64,000 nt of DNA, taken from contig CANJLD010000007.1 of the NCBI GenBank assembly GCA_947475165.1, forward strand, positions 19,131 to 83,130. The letters run 5' to 3'. This DNA comes from Bacteroidota bacterium (lineage in GTDB: Bacteria > Bacteroidota > Bacteroidia > Chitinophagales > LD1). Below the pieces are notes generated by a model. It was not told the origin of the DNA, ran no database searches, and saw only the letters and a list, made by a program, of their open reading frames with translations. Positions 33,601 to 45,600 of the stretch are shown in pieces; the first letter of the stretch is position 1; every line of letters starts with the position of its first letter. The position numbers and the translations under genes are program-made.

Positions 33601-36600
33601 CGACCCACCTGTTGTTGCTGACACAACAGTTGCAGTTCCTGAAGACAGCGTGATTACTGTTTGTATTCCAATTTCAGATGCTGAAAACGGAACGCAACAA
33701 CACACCGCTTCCTTCTGCGATGCACCGGACAACGGAGTTATTACTTCAGGACCAATAGTGGATAACGGAACCAATACTGTTTGTATCACTTATCATCCTA
33801 ATTCAAACTTTAACGGTAACGATTCTATCTGTTTAACTATTTGCGATAATGGTAGCCCTGTGTTATGCGATAACACGACTATCCGTATTATAGTTACTCC
33901 GGTTAATGACCCGCCAATTGCAACTAACGATAACTATACAACTAACGAAGACACACCGCTGAACGTTCCGGTTGGAACTGGTGTGCGTGTAAATGATAAT
34001 GATAATGCGGATGGAAATCCTGTTACGTCATTGTCTGTTACCACTTCACCACTCTGCGGACCTTCGAACGGAACTGTTACTTTAAACAGCAACGGTTCAT
34101 TCCTTTATACTCCGAATGCGGGATATAACGGAGTTGATTCATTCTGCTACAGAGTATGCGATAGCGGAACACCGCTTCCAAGTTTATGTGATACGGCTGT
34201 TGCTTACATCACTATCAACCAGGTGAACGATCCACCGGTGATTGTAGACACGCCAATTACAACTTGCGAAGATTGTCCAATTACCGTTTGTATTCCTTTC
34301 AGCGATGCAGATGTTGTAGATATTCATTCTCAATCTCTATTATGTAATCCTGTAAACGGAACGGTTTCAAACATCACCATTAGTGATGTAACAAATACTT
34401 TGTGTTTCACTTATCAGGGATACACAAATATTCATGGTTCGGATAGCTTGTGTATTGTAGTTTGTGATAATGGCTCTCCTGTTCTTTGCGATACCACTCA
34501 CATTACTATTACAATTACACCAGTTAATGACCCTCCTTATGCGGACACTATATATGTAGTAACGTATGAGAATATTCCAGTAGGAGTAAACGTGGCTTCG
34601 GCAACAGGTGATTTAGAAGGCGACCCGCTTTCTTACACTTATGGCGGAGTTATTCCAAATAGCGGAACTTATTACATCAGCGGTAACGGTGCAATCGTAT
34701 TTGTTCCTAACCCAGGATTTACAGGAACGGTTACTATTCCTTATACTGTTTGTGACCTAAGTCCATATCCAGTGAATATTCTTTGTGATGCGGCTGCTAT
34801 CGTAGTTACCGTATTGCCTACAGGCGATACATTGAATAACCATGCACCCGTTGCGAGCAACGACTACGTTACAACTCCTCTTAATACAGCAGTAGTTGTA
34901 AACGAGCTTGCAAATGATTATGATCCGGATGGAGATCCGTTACAGGTAACTATCATCGGCTTGCCTTCGCATGGTTCGGTAACTGTTAATCCGAATGGAA
35001 CAGTGAACTACACTCCGAACTCAGGCTACTTTGGGTTCGATACTATTCATTATGTGATTTGCGATCCTGCTGGAACTACCTTACCGCGTCCGTTGTGTGA
35101 TGATGCGTATATCATTATCTATATATCAACCGATTCAATTGCGGTTGTAAATGATGCACCGGTAGCAGTTGACGACTTCGCAAATATTTGCGCTGATGCT
35201 TCGACTATAGTAAATGTATTACTCAACGATTACGATCCGAATGGCGATGCACTTACTTCGGTTACTGTTATTCAAAATGTTTCTAACGGAACACTTACGA
35301 ATGCTTCTTTAGGAATTTATACTTACGACCCGAATAACAACTTTGCAGGTAACGATACTTTTGTATACCGTGTTTGCGATAACGGAACGCCTTCATTATG
35401 TGATACAGCAGTTGCAATTATTACTGTTCATCCTACTCCGGTTATTACACCTTCAGTTGCATCGTTAACTACATGCAGCGGAAATAACGTAGACATTACT
35501 TTCACATCAAGTGTTGTTGGTGCTGTTATTTCGTGGAGCGGTTCTAACGGAACAAGTGGAACAGGAGATATTCATACGGTTCTTACTAATACCGGAACGG
35601 CAAGTCAGGTGGTTACTTATACAGTTTCAGCTTCTACTGGTTTTGGTTGTGGTAGCGCAGTGTTGACTATTGCGGTTACGGTTACACCGCGTCCGGTGGT
35701 AACATATACTATCAGTAATACAGTGTTCTGTTCAGGCCAACAAGTAGTGGTTAATTTGTTCTCAAATATTGCGGGCACTACCTTTACCTGGTCAGGTTCT
35801 AACGGTTCAAGCGGAACTGGAAATATTATAACCGATAATCCGACAAACACAGGAATCATAGATTCTACAGTTACTTATACTATCAATTCAAGTTTCAATG
35901 GTTGTTCCGGCACACCGGTAAATGTTTCGGTTATTGTGAAACCTCAACCGGTTATTACTGCTACTCCGCTTTCGCAAACAATATGCAGCGGAACACCAAT
36001 AACAATTATGCTTGCCTCAAATGTTTCAGGTACTTCAGTAATCTGGACGGGAAGCAATGGAAACAGCGGTAATGCATTTACAATTAATGACAGCCCTGTA
36101 AATAACGGAGTAAGTAACCTGACAGTTACATATTCAATCAACGGCTCTGCAAATGGATGTCCTGCTACAACTGTTTTTGCAACAGTATTGGTTCGTCCAA
36201 GAGTTGTTGCAGATGCCGGTTCAGATAAGTCAGTAACATCTTGTGCGGGAAGCTGTATTTCGATTGGCGGTTCTCCAACAGGTTCTGGTGGAAATGGAAC
36301 ATTTACTTACGCTTGGAGTCCTTCTGATTCATTAAGCGCAACGAATGTTGCTAATCCAAACGTTTGTAACCTCACTTCAAATACACTTTACACAGTCACA
36401 GTTACCGATGGCAATAACTGCTCGGCAACTGATGCAGTAGCAATTACAGTTGTTCCAAGTTCATTGACTGCAGAAGCCGGTTCAGGCGGTGCATTGTGTT
36501 TAGGAAGTGGCGATAGCGTGATGTTAGGCGGATTCCCTACAGCAGTAGGCGGAACTCCAACATATTCTTACAACTGGTCACCAACTACAGGATTGAATTT

Positions 36601-39600
36601 GACCAATCCGGCTAATCCGGAAGCGTTCCCTGCATCAAATACGATGTATTACTTAACAGTGACAGACGCACTCGGATGTATTTCAGTTGACTCAGCATTG
36701 GTGAGAGTTTATCCTACGCTTGTTGTAAATGCAGGAAATGACACATCTGTTTGTTCAACGTTTGCGGCTCAGTTAGGTGGCACACCTACAGCTTCGGGCG
36801 GCAGCGGAACAGGATACACTTATGTATGGTCACCTTCTGTTGGAATCAGCAACGTGAATGCGGCTAATCCAACAGCTACTCCGGCAGTACTTACTACTTA
36901 CTCGGTTTATGTAGCAGATAACAACGGATGTACTGCTACAGATAATGTAGTAGTTACCGTTCGTCAGAATCCGATTGCAAATGCAGGACCTGACAAAACA
37001 ATTGTTACCTGTTCAGGAGATAGTACTACAATTGGTGATATTCCGGCTGTTACAAGCGGAACCGGTCCTTATACTTATAGTTGGACACCGGCTACAGGTT
37101 TGAGCAGCACTTCAGTTGCTAATCCGGTAGTGAAAGGAATTTTAGCTACAACTACTTACACACTTTCTGTAACAGATGCTAACGGTTGTGTTAGCACCGA
37201 TAACGTTACAGTGAACGTGATAGCAAATACATTACAGGCACAAGCCGGTCCGGATGAAGCAGTTTGTAGTAACAACAACTGTGTTCAGGTTGGAGGAATT
37301 CCTACAGCAGTAGGAGGTACGCCACCTTATGTTTACGACTGGTCGAATGGCGGCTCGCTTTCAGATTCAGTTGCAAGCAATCCATTGGCTTGTCCTGGAT
37401 CAACAACAACTTATACCGTTGTAATTACCGATAGCAAAGGTTGTACAGCAACCGATGCGGAAACTGTTACAGTTAATCCTTCCCCAAGTGCAAGTGCAGG
37501 ACCTGATACTTCTGTTTGTGCAGGAAGCAGCATCGCAATTGGTGGTTCGCCAAGTGCAACCGGTGGTACTCCGGGTTATACTTATTCTTGGAATCCTACA
37601 ACCGGTTTATCAATACCGAATGTGGCGAATCCTTCGGCATCTCCTACTGTGGTTACTACTTACCAATTAATTGTAACTGACACTAAAAACTGTGCGGCTC
37701 TTGATGAAGTAACTGTAACACCAAGACAAAATCCAGTGGTAGATGCAGGTGCTGACAAAATGCTTGTATCGTGTTTTGCAGACACTGCCTTTATGGTAGT
37801 AAATGTTTCAGGAGGAACTTCGCCTTATACTTTTGTATGGAGTCCGGCTATATCGTTGAACAGTTCAACTGTTCAGAACCCTTACGTAACGGGTCTTACA
37901 ACAACTACTTCTTATCAGGTAAATGCAACAGATATTTACGGATGTTCTGCTATTGATTTTGTTGTGGTGAATGTGGTGCAAAGCACCTTACAGGCAGATG
38001 CTGGTAATGATGGAACGCTTTGTGCTAACTCAGGAAGTTCAGCGAACTTGGGAGGAATACCAACAGCGGTTGGCGGAACTTCACCATATGCTTATACATG
38101 GGCTTCTTCTCCTGCAGGATTCAGCAGTAGTTTATCTAACCCTGCTGTTTCTCCTACAGTTACCACCACTTATTATGTAACTGTTATTGATTCGAAAGGT
38201 TGTTCATCTGTTGATTCTGTGAAGGTGAATTTTAATCCGGCACCTTCTGCAAATGCAGGTACTGACACAACTATGTGTTCAGGATTCTGTGTAACTGTTG
38301 GAGGAACTACAGTTGCGTCTGGCGGAACCGGTCCTTATCAATATTTATGGAGTCCTACTATAGGATTGAATGCAAATAATAATCCGAATCCTCTTGCATG
38401 CCCTCTTGTAACAACTACATATAACGTGGTGGTTACAGATTCTAACGGTTGTCAGTCGAGTGATGCAATTACAATTACTATTCGCTCGAATCCGATTGCT
38501 AATGCAGGTGTAGACCAAACGTTAATTAATTGTGGTTCTGATAGTGTTACTATTGGTGGCTCACCTGCTGCAAGCGGTGGTGCCGGTGGATATACTTACA
38601 CTTGGAGCCCTGCAACAGGATTATCTTCTGTATCATCAGCTAATCCTATAGTGAAAGGATTAAATGTTTCTCAACTTTATACTTTAGTAGCAACCGATGT
38701 AAACGGTTGCTCGGCTGAAGATGCTGTTGTGGTAAATGTTGTTCCAAGCACACTTACAGCAGAAGCCGGCTCGGGTGGTTCATACTGCCAAGGCTCTGGC
38801 GGAACTGTTACGGTAGGAGGAATACCAACAGCAGTTGGCGGAACTCCTTCATACAATTATGCATGGTCAGGTGGATTGTCATCGGTAGCAAATCCGGTAG
38901 CAAATCCTGACACTACTACCACTTATTATGTTACGATTACAGATAGCAAAGGATGTATTGCAGTTGATTCAGTAACTATAACTGTTCATCCTTCATCGGT
39001 AGCATGTGCCGGTGCCGATACAGCTATCTGTCTTGGAACTTCTGTTCAATTAGGTTGTGGCTTAGCTGCTTCAACTACTGCAAGCGGAGGAACAGCACCA
39101 TATACATACTTGTGGGCTCCCCCAACAGGATTGAATAATTCTACAGCTTCTAATCCTATAGCAACTCCAATTGCAACTACTAATTACACAGTAAGAGTAG
39201 TTGATGCATACGGATGCACAGCTTCGGATGGTGTAACGGTAACGGTTCGTCCTTTACCGGTGGTTGACGCAGGTGCTGATAACTCGCTGATAGCATGTTC
39301 TGCTGATAGTGTTCAGATTGGCGGCTCACCGGCTGCATCTGGCGGCTCACCAGCTTATACTTATGACTGGTCACCGAATGCTGGTATTTCTGATACTGCG
39401 GCTTCAAACCCTTATGTAAGTCATTTGGGTTCAAGTGCTACTTATACTTTAGTAGTAACCGATACATATGGTTGCTCGGGTTCCGATCAGGTAACTATAA
39501 ATGTAAATAACAGCACATTAGTGGCTGAAGCAGGAAACAATGTTGCTTTCTGTCAGGGAGCGGCTGTATCTATCACGCTTGGTGGTAGTCCTACTGCGGT

Positions 39601-42600
39601 TAGTAACGGAACCGGTCCTTATACTTATTTGTGGACACCTGGAACCGGACTAAGCAGTACTTCATCTGCAAATCCGATAGCTACTCCTTTGGCAACTACT
39701 ACCTATAGTGTTGTTGTTACAGATGCAGCAGGATGTATTGCATCGGATACCGTGCGCATTTCTATCAATCCGCGCCCTGTTGTAAATGCAGGATTAGCCG
39801 ATACAGTTTGTGCAGGAACTGCTACGCAAATTGGCGGCTCGCCTACTGCAAGCGGTGGAACCGGTTCTTATACTTATAGTTGGAATCTTGGTCTGCCTTC
39901 AGTTGCCAATCCAATAATTAACCCTATAGCTACACTTACTTATGTAGTTACTGTGACTGATTCTTTAGGTTGCAGTAATAACGGAAGTGTAACAATCAGA
40001 GTAAATCAAAACCCTATTGCTAATGCAGGCGCAGACCAAACAGTGGTATCTTGTGAATCAGCCTGTGTAACTATTGGCGGCTCTCCTACCGGAAGCGGTG
40101 GCGGAGGCGGATATTTATATGCATGGGCTCCTGCGACCGGAATAAACAATACCGGTTTATCGAATCCAACAACTTGTAGCTTATCTCAATCGCTTACTTA
40201 TGGCTTAACGGTAACCGATGCAAATGGTTGTACTGCTGTTGATCAGGTTTTGGTGAACGTTACTCAATCTACTTTAGCTGCTGATGCAGGAAACGATAAG
40301 AGAATCTGTGCAGGTCAGCCGAATTGTGTAACTATTGGCGGAATCAATGCAGTTTCAGGTGGAACGCTTCCATATTCTATTAGCTGGTCACCGGTGGCAG
40401 GAATTTGTAATTCAAATGTAATTCCTAATCCGGATGTTAATCCAACAGATACTACTACTTACGTATTACTTGTTACCGATGCACAAGGCTGTATTGCGGT
40501 TGACTCGATGGTGTTATATGCAAACCCTGCGGTAACAGCTTCGGTTTCTCCTGATACAGCTATTTGTCAGGGAGGTTCTGCTTTGCTTGGCAGTTCACCA
40601 ACCGGCAGCGGAGGAACAAGTCCATTTACTTATTCTTGGAATCCTGGTTCAGGATTGGCGAGCACAACTTCTGCTAACCCGGTAGCCAGCCCTTCATCTA
40701 CTACTACTTATTGTGTAACGGTAACAGATGCAGTTGGATGTTCATCATCTACTTGCCAAACAGTTACTGTAAATGCAGGTGTAACTGCTGATGCAGGACA
40801 AGACAGAACAATCACTAGCTGTCCGGGTGCGTTTACTATTCTTGGTGGTTCACCTACCGGCACCGGTGGTTCAAATAATTATTCTTACTCGTGGTCGCCT
40901 TCGGCTAATCTGAATGGTTCTACTATTCCGAATCCGATTGCAATCAACCTAACCGTTACTACTACATTTACTGTTACAGTTACTGATAATACTACCGGTT
41001 GTTTCTCAACTGACCAGGTGGTAGTAACAGTAAATCAATCAAACCTTGCAGCAGATGCGGGTATTAACAGAGTATACTGTGCTAACAGCGCGGCATGTGT
41101 GCAAATAGGAGGCAACCCTACTGCAGTAGGCGGTCAACCAACCTATATTTATCAGTGGGCTGCACCGGCAGGGGGAGGAAATATAAACGATCCTTCTCTG
41201 GCAAATCCATGTGTGGCACCTCTTAATACTACACAATACTTTGTGACTGTGACCGACCAGTTGGGTTGCTATGAAGTGGATTCAATGACAGTTGTTGTTA
41301 GTCCGTTTATTGTAGTTAATGCAGGAGTTGATACTTTAATTTGCACAGGAACTTCTATTGTTCTTGGTGGTAATCCACTTGTAGTAGGCGGAACAACTCC
41401 TTATACTTACACATGGAGCGTAGGTGCATTCCCAAGCAGTGCTGCTCATCCTACTGCAACTCCGGCTTCTAATACAAGTTATACATTGGTGGTAACTGAT
41501 TCATTAGGATGTTCATCTTCTGATGTAGTGAACGTTGCACTTCGTGCATTGCCTACTGCAAATGCAGGACCTGATGCTACAATTACAGCTTGTAGCGCAG
41601 ACAGTGCAATTATTGGAGGAACACCGACAGCCTCAGGAACAATTCCTCCTTATACTTATTCATGGAATCCACCGGTTGCATTAGATAATGCAAATGCTTC
41701 TAACCCCGTAGTTCAGAACCTTGGATTTACTACACTTTATACGGTAACTGTGGTTGATACTTTCGGATGTTCAGCAACTGACCAAACACAAGTAACTGTT
41801 CTTCCTAATACGTTGTTTACAGAAGCTGGAAATAGTGTGGGAAGTCTTTGCTCAAACGTTGGAGGTTGTGTAACGCTTGGTGGTAATCCGACTGTTACAG
41901 GTGGACTACCTACTTATACTTACAATTGGTTGGGTGGGGTAAATAATCCAACATCTTCCAATCCGACTGCTTGTCCTACTTCCACAACTACTTACACAGT
42001 AATTGTTACCGATCAGGACGGCTGTCAGGCTTCTGATACAGTTCAGGTAGTGGTAAATACACCTCCTAATGCAAGTATTAGCGGATTAAATTCTACTTAC
42101 TGTGTTAATGCAGGTAATGTGACAATGACCGGTTCGCCAGCAGGTGGAACGTTCAGTGGTCCGGGAGTTACCGGCAACATATTCCAACCGGCTTCGGTTG
42201 GTGCAGGCTTCTATTGCATATACTATTCATACACTAATCCTTCAACCGGTTGTTCGGATGATACATCAATTTGTGTAACAGTTAATCCTCTACCGGCAGT
42301 TACTTCCAGCGGATTTGCTCCTGCTTATTGCAAATTTGATGCACCGGTAACTTTAGTTGGTTCTCCGGTAGGAGGAACATTTACAGGTAGCCCTGGATTA
42401 TCGGGTGCTAACGGGGAAACATTTAACCCTGCAACGGCTACGGTTGGTAATAATGTGATTACTTACACTTATGCCGACCCTCAAACCGGTTGCAGCAATA
42501 CTTACATTTTTGTTATCAATGTAAAAGCCGCCCCTTCAATTGATGTTACAGCTTCAACAGATACATCATGTCAAGGAGCATCGGTAACATTTACTCCTAC

Positions 42601-45600
42601 ATTCAGCTTTGATGTATTCAATATTGTGTGGAGTTTAGATGGCGGTGGAAACCTTGGTGCAGGATTAAATCCGTTTACGTATACTCCAACAACTGCCGAC
42701 TACTGTGTAATTGCAACTGCTATCAATACACCAAATGGTTGTGTATCTCGCGATACAATTTGCGGTCACGTAAATCAACCACCGGTTGCTAACGATGACA
42801 TTGCAGAAACATGTGAAGAAGTTCCGGTGCCAATCCAGGTTACCGTGAACGATACAGACCCTGAAGGAAATACAAACATAGTAACGGTAATTACTACTAA
42901 TCACGGAACTTCTACGTTGAGTGGAAACGTGATTTCGTATACTTCCAATGTAGATTACTTCGGTTCAGATACAATTACTTATCAGTTGTGTAACACTAAT
43001 TGTGTGAACGCTTGTGATACAGGAACTGTGATTGTGAATGTTTGCCCTGTAAACGATCCTCCGGTGATTACCGATGTAGTTGATACTATTTACATCAATA
43101 CAAGTGATACAGTTTGTCCTCCGATTGTGGACGTAGACGATGCATTGAATACACTTACCGTTACAACGTTTGATTGCGATACAATAAACGGAACAATAAC
43201 GGTGGTGAACGGATGTATTGTTTATGTGCCTACTACTGATTGGACAGGAACACAGGTAATTTGTGTATCAGTTTGCGATACATCAGGTGCTTGTGACACC
43301 GGAACGGTAACTGTTGTTGTAATACCTTCAAACAATCCTCCAATTGGCCAGAAGGTTAATGTAACTACCTGTCAGGGAACTGCTATTGGTGTAAACGTTG
43401 CTTCTGCAACTACCGACCCTGATGGTAACCTAATGACTTATAGCTACGGTTCAGTAACCGGTCCGGGAGTTGGCACGTGGGTAATTACAGGAAATGGTTC
43501 GGGCGTGTTTGTTTCGAATACACCTGGATATTATACTATCCCTTACTATTTATGTGACATTAGCAATATTCCGGTTTCGCCACTTTGCGATACCAACGAG
43601 ATTGTAGTGCATGTAGTAGTTTGTGATTCTACTAACACTCCACCGGTGGCTACCGATGATGAAGTGATTACAACCATCAATACACCGATAGTTGTAAATG
43701 AATTGGCAAATGATTACGATGCCGATGGTGACCCATTGAATGTTACAATTCTTTGCGGACCAAGTTTAGGTGGTGCAACTGCAACACTTAATGCTAACAA
43801 TACTGTTAGCTATACTTCTCCTGTAATTGGTATTGACACTATCTGCTACTCAATTTGTGACCCATCTGGTGCATGTGATACAGCAATCATTGTGATTCAT
43901 GTGAACACGGTAGTAGATGAGAACCATCCACCGGTAGCGGTTGATGACTTTGCGACTACTACTCACCAAACACAAATTGATATTGCGGTGCAAGGTAACG
44001 ATAGCGACCCGGATGGAAATTCGATTACTACCACTTCAATTCCGAACCCGCCTACTGGTGGAACGGCAACGATTAATCCGGATGGAACAATCAATTACGT
44101 TCCTACAACGGCAAATGCTTACGACCCAGATACATTCACTTACGTGATATGCGATAACGGAAATCCTGTGCTTTGCGATACAGCAACAGTGGTGGTTTAC
44201 ATTATCAATTCAGTTGTAGCAGTTGACGAATGTTTCGAAACAGGTTACAGCCATCCGATTGTAATTGATGCAACACTCAATGATTTCGATCCGGAAATTA
44301 TTGACTCATTCTGGGTTTCAACTTCTGTGAACTTGCCGAATACATTAGGTAGTTCGTTTGTTGATCCTAAGGGATTGATTCACTACATACCAAGACCGGA
44401 TACTTGCGGATTCGTTGATACGTTTGCTTACATTCTTGTGGATGAAGCAGGTGCTATTGATACCGGCTACATCTGTGTAAATATCCTTTGCTGTCCTCCT
44501 CCGGTGGCGGTAACTGATTCAGTAGCTGTGATAGGTAATGATTCGATTGCTATCAATGTCATCTTGAATGATACCATTTCAGGGCCTAATACTGTGAATA
44601 ATATACTTGTTGGACCACTACACGGAACGGCTTACTTTACAGATAGCATTACCGTGATGTATGTTCCGAATACAGGCTACTGTGGTTACGATACATTTAG
44701 CTATGCAGGTGAAAATATTTGCGGATTCGATACGGGGGTAGTGATTGTGAACGTTATCTGCAACACCAAACCGGTGGCTGCAAACGATACGCAAACTATC
44801 TGCCGTTTGGATACGCTTACGTTTAATCCAATGTTGAATGATGTGGATGCAGATGGTAACGCACTGAATATTGCAGGAATTGGAACACCAAGCAGTTCAG
44901 GCTTGCTTACATTGCTTGCACTTACTAATAACTCGGTGACTGTGGTTTCTACAGGTGTACTTGGAGATGTTACAGTTGATTACTACATCTGCGACAACGG
45001 CTTGCCTGTTAAGTGCGATACTGCGACAATCTTCATTCATATTGATGCTTGTACTAAGCCGGTAATTGATGATATTTACGATACCATCAACATTTGCGCT
45101 AATACGAACGATTCAATCTGTATTCAGCCGTATGTTCACTTAAGCGGTAACTATACCTGGACAATCAATTCTATGTGTGCTCCGCAAAACGGAACACTTA
45201 CCAATAGCACTACCTGCTTCAATTATGTTCCGAACACGAACTTCTTCGGTAACGATACCTTCTGTGTAATTGTTTGCAGCAATATTGGAATATGCGATAC
45301 TGCACAAATAGTTATAACTACTGTTGATTGTATTATTCAGGCTGTTGATGAACCATGCGATTTAGATACTACGATTATCAATACTCCGATAACACTTGAC
45401 GTGCTTGCAAACGATATTATTCCATATGCAGCTGACACCACTGTTTCGTTGATTGTTCTTCCTTCAAACGGTTCGGCTGTGGTGAATGCTAACAACACTG
45501 TTACTTATACACCAAACGCCAACTACAAAGGCACTGAACAATTCAGCTACTTAGTATGTGCATCTACCGGAACTTATATCTACTGCGATACAGCCAACAT

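Noticed and set aside
29660..43000. Antisense and alternate-frame open frames inside the giant gene
   Set aside because: They follow from the repetitive Thr/Ser/Asn/Gly codons of the real gene and show no independent signals.
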